From Nematostella vectensis (Eukaryota; Cnidaria; Anthozoa; Actiniaria; Edwardsiidae), in assembly GCF_932526225.1 (NCBI RefSeq), contig NC_064035.1:21193969-21257968 (forward strand): a stretch of 64,000 bases of DNA, given 5' to 3'. Below are positions 23,401-32,600 of the stretch, piece by piece (positions within the stretch are counted from its first letter, which is position 1; every line of letters begins with the position of its first letter). Position numbers and translations under genes: made by a program. The notes below the pieces were generated by a model, which worked only from the letters and a program-made list of their open reading frames with translations, made no database searches and had not been told where the DNA came from.

Positions 23401-24932
23401 ACAAACTCACACTTACTTCACCTAGTTCGTGTAATTTTCACACGCGCGTACAAACTCCTAGTTACTTCACCTAGTTCGTGTAATTTTCACACGCGCGTAC
23501 AAACTCCCACTTACTTTACCTAGTTCGTGTAATTTTCACACGCGCGTACAAACTCCCACTTACTTCACCTAGTTCGTATAATTTTCACACGCGCGTACAA
23601 ACTCCCACTTACTTCACTGAGTGCGTGTAGTTTTTACACGCGCGTACAGACACTTGCTTACTTTTTACTCGGGAGACAAGTCACTTGCACTATTGTAAGC
23701 GCCGGGGATATCCCGTTCATCTAAAGGCCGTGTTAAATACTTGAGGCAATTTTTCTTGAAACGCAAAATTTGTTACCTTCGTTTCGCAAAACTGCTAGAA
23801 AAAAAAATGGCGTGTTACATGCTTCTCCATCCTGTGATCTTTTTTATTTGTCATCGTAGTATAACAAGCTGCAGGAAAAGTTGCCTGCGTATAATCATGA
23901 CGGCACGGCTTTTATAGCCGTAGACTACTGCGGGGCTTTTGACTTGTTTATTGTTCTTATTCACTCAAGTGACCTCCTACTTAACCTCTAGTTTGACATA
24001 AAAACAACAGTTTAATGGCAGGACGCAATATTGGCAAGAGATTTAGCCGAACAAAGTGGCTTAACACTGACAGGGTCTTTGGCACTTCATTGCCCCAGTC
24101 TAAACAACTAAGAATTGCTACGATAACAATTAAACTCACCGATCATCTGGAACGCTCGCCATGGGAAGGATATGAGATAAATTCTCTTTGGTGTAGAGTT
24201 GTAGTAGAACGGAGCCTAGGTGCTGAAAGTCTGCTCGGATTTCTCGCTCAGTGAATCTATCGTGGGAATTTTCACACGGATAACCACGGCGGAATCCCGG
24301 CAAATTGCACACGCATTCATCACGCGTCCAGTATTTCTCACCGCAAAATCGCCTTGATACAATAACGTGACCAGTAGAATCAATTAGCAGTCTCCCTAAA
24401 TCTAGTTTACCGTACTTCAGGCCGTTATCATGAAGTTCTTCTAACGCCACCAATATTTCACATGCGTAAAACCGGACTCTTTCTTCGCCAAAAGGCCCCT
24501 CTTTCTCCCACAACGATTCTAAAGTAGAATCACCGACATATTGTAAGATGTAGTATAATTTTGAAGAAGTTTGGAAGGAGTACTTGAGACCAAGAAGAAA
24601 CTGTGAATTGCTCTGTTTAGTTTCCTGGACGAAAGTGTTGACAGACCCCGCATGTTCCGGTCTACGTGTGGCCACTTCCATACAGTAGAAAGTTCCATCT
24701 CGCTTGTCCCGAACTTTGAACAACTTCGAGATCTCATCTCTGTGTAGGAACTACGGTCAGGGTATTACATTTAGCATTTGAGTAAACACGCCATATAGCA
24801 ATAGATCCATAAAGGAATGCCAATTAAACTTGAAACTTAACACCATAAAGTTCGATGAACTTTTAGAAAAAAACTTACCGATTCGACTTGGAAACAGTCT
24901 GTACCGTGAGCACCGCGAGAGGACATGACCAT
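5474..24932 (-). CDS. AGC-pseudokinase / zinc motif / DH-PH Rho guanine nucleotide exchange factor
   Basis: Eighteen exons: 24932-24879, 24732-24140, 20269-20119, 19785-17130, 16479-16235, 12286-12240, 12151-12013, 11837-11763, 10564-10487, 10256-10173, 10054-9989, 9715-9636, 9376-9262, 8963-8808, 8531-8427, 8388-8314, 8133-8005, 5647-5474; about 1673 codons. Phases agree at every junction, and protein domains run unbroken across the splices. Approximate residues: pseudokinase 14-266, AGC tail from 267, low-complexity 290-1150, CxxC pairs near 1236/1239 and 1262/1265, DH 1271-1461, PH about 1500-1660. The DH-PH part should activate a Rho-family GTPase at membranes; the pseudokinase is probably regulatory (inference). 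I do not recognise the subfamily and know of no animal protein with this order. Exon 1 and the starts of exons 16 and 18 are the least certain. The canonical DH motif PVQRIMKYPLLL spans the exon 12/13 splice. Confidence 0.85.
5827..5926. repeat. 36-bp imperfect triplicate
   Basis: Three tandem copies of a unit built on GATTATATCGGCATTGTTGT, followed by TAGGGAAGTCATA, inside the last RhoGEF intron next to the 22-bp array. Confidence 0.8.
5968..8003. repeat. 22/23-bp minisatellite abutting exon 17 of the RhoGEF gene
   Basis: About 92 copies of GTGTGTTGTCTTACCCTGTA plus AC (22 bp) mixed with 23-bp variants containing GTGTTAGACTTACCC. On the RhoGEF sense strand each unit reads GTTACAGGGTAAGACAAC, which matches the real exon 17 donor junction (TTTACAG-G|GTAAGACAAC at about 8004). 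The array starts at that junction and fills nearly the whole intron. A roughly 700-bp block of similar variant order recurs (about 6090-6530 and 6800-7090), which suggests internal segment duplication. Confidence 0.95.
8984..9212. repeat. degenerate 16-19-bp tandem repeat
   Basis: About 12 imperfect copies of a GTGATTGACATACAGG-type unit in the intron between RhoGEF exons 13 and 14, ending about 20 nt upstream of the exon 14 acceptor. Confidence 0.85.
10573..11415. repeat. 44-bp minisatellite next to the exon 9 acceptor
   Basis: About 15 copies of a 44-bp unit built on CGGAATTAAGCGAATTGCCG and TGCATTTGGCAAACGGACAA. It begins 9 nt upstream of the RhoGEF exon 9 acceptor (sense strand). The array is interrupted at 11216-11385 by a fold-back element, and a fragment of the repeat unit resumes at 11389-11407. 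Confidence 0.93.
11216..11385. mobile_element. 170-bp fold-back element (MITE) inside the 44-bp array
   Basis: Two arms of about 75 nt form a near-perfect hairpin. Both ends begin GGCCATTC and the central arms include AACTACC and CGCGCGCTT. It has no coding capacity. It sits inside a 44-bp unit whose halves flank it, so it inserted after the array formed. The target duplication is unclear (perhaps ATTG). The superfamily is not assigned. Confidence 0.75.
12475..12592 (-). mobile_element. tRNA-related SINE or tRNA pseudogene
   Basis: On the minus strand the sequence contains TTGGTCTAGCGGTGCGGA, matching a Pol III A box and D-arm, and GGTGCGATTCCCAC, close to a B box, at about the right spacing. 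It is followed by T-rich tracts. The anticodon and T arms do not pair well, so it is not a functional tRNA. It lies in the intron between RhoGEF exons 5 and 6 in the same orientation as the gene. Confidence 0.5.
12593..13460. other. intronic sequence without recognised features
   Basis: This is part of the intron between RhoGEF exons 5 and 6. Short open frames at 12792-13210 show no protein-like pattern. Nothing else was recognised. Confidence 0.5.
13461..16030. repeat. 41-bp minisatellite with 738-bp higher-order repeat
   Basis: About 62 copies of a unit reading ACTGGTATCCCACCCACTTA then CACTATCCACCCCTCTATTGG. A rare variant pair (GACAGG, then AATACGCACCCATC) recurs 738 bp apart (13843 and 14581), which is 18 units. 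On the RhoGEF sense strand each unit contains GTGTAAGTGGG, a strong 5' splice-site-like motif. The unit has no stop in any plus frame, which produces overlapping open frames of up to 670 codons; these are not genes. Confidence 0.96.
16235..16479 (-). other. exon 5 of the RhoGEF gene (linker)
   Basis: 245 bp, acceptor CTCGTTAG, donor ATG|GTAATA (a weak 5' splice site). It encodes an acidic ERTDSGVGGD stretch, a helix-like KPQSWEDIVEKSSKRW stretch and a lysine-rich KKKKEKEQNKKHK tract that could bind membrane or act as a nuclear localisation signal. Phase 1 from exon 4 is completed as GAC, and it ends in phase 0 into exon 6. Confidence 0.75.
17130..19785 (-). other. 2.66-kb exon 4: AGC tail plus long low-complexity linker
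   Basis: A single open exon of 885 codons between acceptor TTTATTTCAG and donor CGACAG|GTAAGC. It begins with the AGC tail and then a 9-residue tandem repeat (VRPQGYHEH/VRPQGYQEH, about five copies, 19545-19683). The rest is rich in Ser, Asn, Arg, Asp and Lys with many SP and RRXS-like sites, so it is probably disordered and phosphorylated (inference). A repeated Ser/Asn/Lys segment (SNSSKDSSKT-like, three copies) lies near 18130-18290. Near its end are motifs such as RKTGVHTSLLSIASS. It has no recognised fold and the same strand and phase as the flanking kinase and DH exons. Confidence 0.85.
19545..19683 (-). repeat. 27-bp coding minisatellite in RhoGEF exon 4
   Basis: About five in-frame copies encode VRPQGY(H/Q)EH immediately after the AGC tail. 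Copies differ mainly by CAT/CAA (His/Gln). The unit is a multiple of three, so copy-number change keeps the frame. Confidence 0.85.
20418..21150. repeat. 18-bp purine-rich minisatellite
   Basis: About 40 copies of GAAGGAAGCGGAGACGGA with GCAG, GCAGGG and AAAG variants. On the RhoGEF sense strand it is a 730-nt pyrimidine-rich tract starting about 150 nt upstream of the exon 3 acceptor. Both strands are open over hundreds of codons (EKEAETEKEAQT-like on plus, Pro/Ser or Leu/Arg-like on minus), which is a repeat artefact. Confidence 0.95.
21163..23655. repeat. 49-bp minisatellite with 1029-bp higher-order repeat
   Basis: About 51 copies of TTCGTGTAATTTTCACACGC then GCGTACAAACTCCCACTTAC then TTCACCTAG. 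Distinctive variants (TCTCACTTACTTCTCC followed by TCAAACGCGC) recur 1029 bp apart (21691 and 22720), equal to 21 units. Each unit holds the palindrome ACGCGCGT. On the RhoGEF sense strand it reads CTAGGTGAAGTAAGTGGG, again 5' splice-site-like. It lies in the 3.9-kb intron between pseudokinase exons 2 and 3. Confidence 0.96.
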
Positions 24933-25980
24933 GTAGGAACTAGCCAAGACAGGGTAGCAACCAAGTTAGGCGCCGAGGCTCGACAAAGATGTCATTGCTG
25001 TTCTTTGTATCAACATCCCATCAGATCAAAAGATAAACTCTGCTTGACGTCTAACTAAGTCTTTACGGATACCAAATGCTAGAATGGCTTCACCATGATT
25101 CTATGAAACTCCCTCAGTTTCATTTCCACGGGTTTCCTATTACTGTACGGAGAAATATTTATGCTTTTCTACGTCAATAGCACACGCTTTGATTGATGGC
25201 CAATTTATTTCGGTGTACACTGCACTTAGACACGTGACTATATCGGTGGCCAATTGTATTCAAGTACGCTTTTGTGCAGTAATTAGTAATTTCTGCGTCA
25301 AGTAAATGTTTTATTTTGCATTCTGCGAGTTGAATAACTCGATTAGTCACGCTCGGTTGAGAAAGGAAACCAAGACAAGTAGGTCGCATTTAGTCAAGGA
25401 GTTATGATTAATTGCTCAAAACTACAAAAACTCAAAACGATTTTTATAATTATAATCAGCCAAGTAAATATATGTGAACAATTTGTTTTTACTGACAGTT
25501 AATACACTATTGCACAACTCGCGTATTTCATTGGAGTAATGACACCGATGAACGACTCCGCATTCCTCACCGGATAAATATTCACTTTATTTTAAAGCTA
25601 CAGTTGCGATAAACGAGTCAGAGAGCAAATCACGCTTTTCTTATTCGTCCGCTCCAGGAAGTATGAGAGGTATTCAAGGGGGATGGGAGGGAAGGGCGTG
25701 AGACTTAACTAGCCTCTCCGGGATAAACCTGATTTTTCAGCCGGGGCCTGGGTACTACGTTCCACTCCACGAGTCGGCTTATCTTCGGCCCAGGCTGAAA
25801 ATCAGGCAAATCATGGATGGGCGGGGGACTGAAACAAGCCTCATCTTAACAGTGAGAGCCAGGGGTGGATTCTTATTCTTTTTCATACAGAAATACCTCG
25901 GAGAAAATCCTGTTATCCAGGAAATATATAGGATATCCAAGAAAAAGGAGTACCTGCAGTATACAGTTTATACACAATCA
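24933..25980. other. intergenic region upstream of the RhoGEF gene
   Basis: This should contain the RhoGEF promoter and the end of the Arp3 transcript. No CDS was found. A hairpin-forming inverted repeat at 25728-25806 (arms starting CCTGATTTTTCAGCC) looks like a small fold-back element. Confidence 0.45.
25728..25806. repeat. short inverted repeat
   Basis: The left arm CCTGATTTTTCAGCCGGGGC pairs with the right arm ending GGCTGAAAATCAGG across a 30-nt loop. Probably a MITE remnant. Confidence 0.6.
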
Positions 25981-25986
25981 TTTATT
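25981..25986 (-). terminator. candidate Arp3 poly(A) signal
   Basis: Minus-strand AATAAA about 690 nt downstream of the Arp3 stop codon, followed by AT-rich sequence. Chosen by motif only. Confidence 0.35.
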
Positions 25987-26327
25987 TAAATTTATATGAC
26001 AAAATATAATTTTGAATATCTAAAAGCCAACTTCTACGTTATCTATGAGAAACTGGACCTTGCAGATGGTGCCATCCCAGTAAAGTAACTGATTATGAGA
26101 GGGAAATGAAATCGTCACTTCAAGAATGGAAGTTTAACAAATCCCAATCCAATCTCTTCTAAGGTGCTGAAATTGATATGTCTGAGTAGGACGCATACTT
26201 TACATACATACCACCAACATTGCAAAAAAAGTCTAGGGCGTTAAGTCAGAAGACGTGAAATACCTTCACATACAAAGATTTGTTAACAATTTGAAACACT
26301 GTTAAGTGCAATTTTGTCTTCCAGCTT

Positions 26328-26478
26328 CATCCTCGGGGAGCCAGGGCGTACTGAGAGTAAACAAGCGTAACGCCAGACGAGCGCCTTTCTCCCCCGCGGC
26401 GCGCTTGTCCGCTTCCGGCTCGCACTCGTTACACTCAGCGCTCGTTTCCGCTCAGTACGCCCTGGGTCCCCGAGGATG
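26328..26478. mobile_element. 151-bp MULE-derived MITE with perfect 9-bp target duplication
   Basis: The ends are CATCCTCGGGGAGCCAGGGC and its near-complement GCCCTGGGTCCCCGAGGATG. They match the termini of the 5.8-kb MULE at 32657-38447. The element is flanked by perfect 9-bp direct repeats TTCCAGCTT (26319-26327 and 26479-26487), the size expected of Mutator-like elements. It is non-coding. It lies just downstream of the Arp3 stop codon, within the likely 3' UTR. Confidence 0.92.
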
Positions 26479-26550
26479 TTCCAGCTTGTAATTGGTCGAA
26501 TGGTCGCAATGTCATGCAAATTGAAAAAAAGCTGAAAGGACTGTGGCAAA

Positions 26551-26644
26551 GTTCTAACGTCGTATTATCCATCAATGCAAATGCATGCAAATGAAGATAA
26601 AACAATCGACTCGATTGCTCATGGATAATACGACGTTTGAACTT
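26551..26644. repeat. inverted repeat in the Arp3 3' UTR
   Basis: The arms GTTCTAACGTCGTATTATCC and the complement of GGATAATACGACGTTTGAAC match at 21 of 22 outer positions. The first arm begins 30 nt after the Arp3 stop codon. It may be a MITE or an RNA hairpin. Confidence 0.75.
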
Positions 26645-26673
26645 AGCCTGATTGAATGACAAAGTCATGGTGA

Positions 26674-29600
26674 CTAGGACATGACTCCAAATACGGGGTT
26701 GTGTCGGCAGATGCTTGGGCCATGCTCGTCATAGTCAGCCTTGGTGTGGCACACGGAGTAGAACTCAGGCTGGAGGCAAGAACAAGCAAACGAAATGTCA
26801 AAACAACGACAGCACCAGGAACAGAGAGCTTGTAGACAAACGAAATGTCAGAGCAACAATAATACCACACAGAAAAGGGAGGCTTATAAACACTGCAAAT
26901 TAAATACCAGAAAAGCAATGCTAAACTATAAATAAATGTAAATTAGCTCACGATACTATATTAATACTAAATTTACATTAACTCACCGTGGAAGCGAGCA
27001 TGCTGCCTCCAAACCAAACAGCATAGCGCTGCATGTGATGGGAGATGACCTGCGTCTCAATGGGCTTGGGCTGGAAATGAACCATGCACAGCATTACATG
27101 ATAATATTCATAACATGTAAGTTATATTAGAGAGTTAAGGGGTGAGGAAACCCCCCAAGAAAAGCATAAAACTCCTGGAGAGAGAAAAATGGACAAAAAA
27201 CTCTTGGAGAGAGAAAAATGGACAAAAACTCCTGGAGAGAGAAAAATGGACAAAAAACTCCTGGAGAGAGAAAAATGGACAAAAAAACTCCTGGAGAGAG
27301 AAAAATGGACAAAAAACTCCTGGAGAAAGAAAAATGGACAAAAAACTCCTGGAGAGAGAAAAATGGGCAAAAAACTCCTGGAGAGAGAAAAATGGGCAAA
27401 AAAACTCCTGGAGAAAGAAAAATGGACAAAAAACTCCTGGAGAGAGAAAAATGGACAAAAAACTCCTGGAGAGAGAGAGATGGACAAAAAAATCCTGGAG
27501 AGAGAAAAAAATGACATTTTTCGGCAAAACAAAGAAAATGGGAAATGCTTGTATCCCAAACAAATTTCCCTTAAAATTGTCAATTCCCAGAAAATCTTAT
27601 GATTCATTAGTCTATATTGCTTGTATTTTAGTCTATATTATTTGCATATCACTCCATATTAGTTGTGTATTGTACCTTAATTCTACCACCACTTAGCGTC
27701 TCACTCATTTTCAAGCGAGCATCCACTGTTCGCTTGATGTCCCTCTGCAGTCGCCGCCCAAAGTCTCGGAACATGGTGGAACCACCAGATAACACGATAT
27801 TCTAAGATGCAACACATAATCTTTACTGTTATAAGCGTTACGTCTGTTGGGCAAACGTTTTTTGATTGGTCAAGCAGTATGACGTCATCGACCTGCACAA
27901 GCTTTTGAACGAGAATTCTTTCAGGCGTTATTATCGAAAACCGAGAAAAACATTCCGAAAACCAAGAGAAGTATTCTGAAAACTAGCTAACTGTGCGAGA
28001 TATCTAGGCATATCGACATGCCTGGAGATAAGGACATGAAGCTCCTCGGAAGGCGGTCCTTAGTGTAAGGAAACAAACAATGTTTGTCTGATGGGGAAGA
28101 TCAATGGAATCAAAATCGAATCATGTATCATGTTTATACAAGTGTCGGCGAGAAAGCATACTTAATTTAAGCCTGGAATAGGACATGCTGACTAGGAAAA
28201 GCAGTGTTTGACTATGTTAGGCTGTATAAAACTCCAACTAGGTGGGGGGGAGGTGTCTGTTTTCAGTCTGTTTTTTGTAAATTCAGCTAAAAAAAGCAAA
28301 GAGTCAATGGCTTAAGAAAGAAAAGCAAACACATCAAACGTATTCCACCTCTAGACATCGTGGCTGAACTGTACGAATGTTGATGAATTTGAAACTGAAG
28401 GTAAACTATATGTTGAATATGGTTCCATTGTTCTTTGTGTTTTTGTTTTTAACGATTAATATATTTAAGGGATCCTTCAAGTTAAACTAAAAATATTTTT
28501 TGGAAAAGAAGCTCTACTGTAAGGTACATTAACTATTGTCATTAGATGACAGGTGCTCAGGGCTTTTATCAACTTTCAGAGTAGGCGGTGGAGATTGATA
28601 AGTAGGGGGTGGAAGTGATTTGATCTTTTTAGTTTAAATAAAACATAAGTCGACTCTTTAAAAAAAAGTGGAAACTAGCTGACGCTTCCGCTGGCTGCCA
28701 GGGCCTAATGAAACCCCCAGGGTCCTGTTCTAGTTGTAATAATAGTAGTAATGATGATAAAGTGAAAAATAAATCCTTAAATATTTCCTTGGTAAGTGTT
28801 TTCAAGCTGTGAAGAATGGATATTGGGTGGGTTTTAAACTTTTGTTAAATTAGGCTCACCTTGTAGAGTGGTCGGCGAACATCAATGGGGCAGTTCTGGA
28901 TGACGTTATCAACAACCTCAGACAATGGTGTGGTGAAATCAGGGTTGGAAAACTGTGATAGGAAACATGTATAATTATATTGAAAAAATGTCAGAATTTT
29001 GGGACTGATAATTTACTCACCTCTGGATGGAAGAAGATTTCAGGACCAAGGAACCGCTCATAGGCAACATCAACACTGAATGGCTGAGAAACACATAGAA
29101 AGTAGGGTTAAAACTGGTGCAATCAGTCTTGTAATAAATAGATTTACAGCCCTACTGCCAGTACTTGTTCCAGGAGAGAGGGTCGTACTGACCTTTTTAG
29201 TGACAGCGTTGATGGATTCATACTTTTTGATCCACTTGGCTGGCTCTTGCTCATACTTTGCAAACTCCTTAGCAATATCTGGGCAGATATATCCCCATCG
29301 CTCCTGTAAACAGGCACATCAATACCACAATAGAGGAATAAAGTTGGTTAATAAGGTGCTAAAGGCAGGATTGGCTGGGAAATCCAGTTTATTATGACAT
29401 AAGGCAAAGTATCAAGAGTCCACCAACAATGATTCACCAGTGCATTACTCTTTCCTTGTGTTGGGGACAAGCCTGGAAGTGAGTCCTTAGACCAGTTTCA
29501 ACTCCCAGTAAGAATGCCCCATTTTGTTCAAACTCACTTTAATTGTCTTAGCGGTTTCCATGGACTGCTCTGGAGGGATCCCCATTTCCCTCTCCCTCAG

Positions 29601-32600
29601 CAATTGCTGGACGAAGAAAGTGATATCTCGGCCAGCAATGGGAATATGCTTAATGCAGCTGCCAATAACATAGCCTTCGGCCTGGTAATGTACAGAGGCG
29701 ATTAATATCACTAAACAATAACCTAATCAATAATAACCTCAAATCCATGTTTTACTAAAGTACTGTCTTTTGGCTGCCTCCACTAAGGGGCCTTTCTCTA
29801 TCAAGTGGCCACCTTCCACTGGCCCAAGGGCTGGTGGTGGCTTAAAAGAGATGCAACAGTATAAAGGAAACGGTAATTTATAGAGGACTATTTATCTTTA
29901 CATACCACAGGGATGACATGGGTGACACCATCACCAGAATCTATAACACAGCCAGTCAAGGTCCTCTCACCAACTTGTCGAGACGTCCAGGAAGCTGCTA
30001 AGGCTAATACAGCCTAGAAGGTGGAGAGAGGAGAGGTTTTAAAAAACATATTCACTCAACAGCCAGATTAAACATTTACAGACTTTTTACACACCTGTAC
30101 AGCTATATATAGACCAGGAATATTGAACGATTCAAACATGATTTCTGAAAGAGATAAAAATCAATTTTTTACTTTACAGTGTATTTTTATTGATATCTAC
30201 TGTATATTGATACAGTACTGATAGAAGGGCTGAAAACATCCAAATTTTCAAAAAGCTTGGCAGTGCTAATAATCTTTTGTTTTATATGCTCCTTAACCCT
30301 TCCGCGCCTAGATACAGAATTTTCCGTATTTTGCTGTATGCCTCTTTGTCATTGGACAAAAAGACAAAAGGACTGCCTTATATGGAAACTTAACACATGG
30401 AATCAATAGAGCATGAAATTCTGCACGTTTCTCTCTTACAGCTCAAGTCAGTACAACGAACCGTTCGTCATGAAATTTTTATCCAAAGTTAAAACTTTTT
30501 CGCACGTTCGAAATCCATCCACGACCACGGACCTTGCCTTTAGATCATGGACTGGACTCATTATATTTTGGGTGATTTTGATAGCAATTTAAAAGAGTTT
30601 TACGGCCTGGGAGAGACAGATTCACAATCGGTAAACAACGATGGCCGTGGGCTAATTTCTAGCAGAAAAATGTCGGTATTTTGCGACCCAAAGACCAACT
30701 TTGGTACAGAACGGTACTGCCATTGAGGAACAAGAAGCTACTCCATTCATCGGACCGAAGAATCATCCAAATAATGACTTTGAACTTTGTTTTTTTTATA
30801 TTTCCATCATTCTGAATTGATTGAATTTCTTGTCAATCGAACAAACTTGTTTGAGGCGCTTCTAAATGGCAAAAAGGAAATGAAGAGAAAGATTCTGAGT
30901 GGTTTGAGAGCAACAGCGAACGATGCAGGAACTAGCGGTGAATAAATTCAGCCACCATCTCGGTATTTTTGTAAGTACTCATGGCATCGGACTATTGCCA
31001 ACAATTCGCAAATATTTGAGTGAAAAAGACTTGTTTCTCGTCCAGTTGGACATTGCAAAACCAATAGCAGCAAATAATACTTTCTTGCAAGCCTATTTTG
31101 GCCGCATCTGAACAACAATGCAGAAAATTCTTTACAATACCATCTTGAATTTGTTCAATAGTCACCACTCGTTCCGCTCGATGATGTTCTCAAATCCTCG
31201 TGTTGTTGTGCTATACTTGATTTATTCACAGATTATGGCCAATTGTCAATCAATTAGACAATCATGAGCAAAAATGGACAGTTGAGTTTTGTTCAATCCA
31301 TGAAATAAAGCCGCTAAAATTTAGAAATGAAATGACCATGCAAGCCGTGCTTTTATTGCCGCCTGTTGATGCTGTATTGTGTAGAAACGGTGCTGACATG
31401 ACTATCACAACCAGCTCGCTTAAACCTGAAAAATAGCTATGTATAATATTTGGATATGCTTCCCTAAAGAGTTAACTCTGAATCTTTGAAGTTAATTTGA
31501 TGCAGTTTCTCTGAAAACATGCATAAACTGGAACTAACAAATGACGAGCACGCGGTTAAATTGCGCTAAATTCGAAAAAGTTTGTCTTTGCCTGCTTATA
31601 AAAATTGTTGCAATACAATATTTGGAAAACCAGTACTTTATTCCGATCAATAATTATGTGGGCAATGTTTGTTCTTACTATGTCAGCCCATGAAATTCTA
31701 AGGAAAAAGAGAAAATCTACAAAAACTGAAGACCTGATGTTATTTTCTGTGCGTCAGTCAAAAAAACTTGGGCGTGAAAGGGTTAATCAACCTTTGCCAA
31801 ACTCTCCCCAGATAGACTAATATGTACAGCAGAGAACCCTGAGAATGTACACTAATGCTGATTTAATCACTCCCTGATTTAATCTCAGGTATAAGCCCAC
31901 CTGCGGTGTATTCCCTGTTCTCAGGTGTGTTCAGCGGAGGTTCTGTCTGGAATTAATTAAAACACATGGGTCTTCAAGGTTCATAATATTACTTCCATAG
32001 TCCTTTTTATAATGCACATTTACTTAATAGGTTTACAGTACAGTCCTGTGCAATGAATTATGAATTATATTGCATTTAAGTAATGTATTAAAACACAACT
32101 TACCAACAAGAAATAGTGATCTTCCGGTTCTGCTCTCAAGTATTTAAAGATGCACTGTTCCCAGAAACGTTCCTACAAAGATACATTGTTATTAAGCCAC
32201 AGGAGCACACTGTATTATTTTTTTTTAATCAACATAAATCCTTTGAGCATACAGAGTCCTTTATACAAGAATTCTTACCATAAGATCCCAGTCTTCAACT
32301 ATAGCATGTCTGATTGGCCACTATAGTACAAAAAAAAAAAAAACATCAGTTTGGAATGACTGTGAATGTGAATTAAAGAAATTAAGTTACCTTGGTAGCA
32401 TAGCTTGGTTTATCAATAGCTTCATCCCCAATGAAAAAATCTGGAAAGCGATGGGCATAGTGTTTAATGAATAAAACTGCCAAGGGAAAGGTGTGGTCTA
32501 ATAGGGGTTTTGTACTCACCAAGATCTTCAACACCTTTAGCGGATCTACCAAGACTTTTATTCCCAACTTTGGCTGACTCCTTTATTGCAATAGCTGGGA

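Larger units (their letters stand above)
20119..24932 (-). other. AGC pseudokinase-coding exons 1-3 of the RhoGEF gene
   Basis: Exon 1 (24932-24879) gives an ATG and 18 codons. Exon 2 (24732-24140) holds most of both kinase lobes. Exon 3 (20269-20119) gives the C-lobe end with VKNHPFFRGVRWHE, a typical AGC-kinase end, and exon 4 opens with a proline-rich AGC tail (YPPPEF). Catalytic residues are replaced: the VAIK lysine is Glu (YCMEV, residue 37), the HRD aspartate is Lys127, the catalytic-loop Asn is Arg132, and DFG reads RRF (145-147). The glycine loop is also not recognisable. The structural Asp of helix F (ADFQHLG) is kept. Exon 2 ends in phase 2 and exon 3 starts with one base to complete it. 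Exon 2's acceptor is ambiguous because three AGs sit within 12 nt (24732-24741); only the last keeps the exon 1 frame. Confidence 0.8.

Noticed and set aside
23800-23830. Possible 18-bp micro-exon (TTTTCTAG and GTAACA ends) between kinase exons 2 and 3
   Set aside because: Exons 2 and 3 already join in phase and in the kinase fold. There is no evidence beyond two weak signals.
24888-24932. Alternative upstream reading frame into the kinase exon using the first AG (24740)
   Set aside because: That acceptor puts a stop or phase conflict after the ATG frame. The ATG-less alternative frame is open but would need an unseen upstream exon, so it was kept only as an uncertainty.
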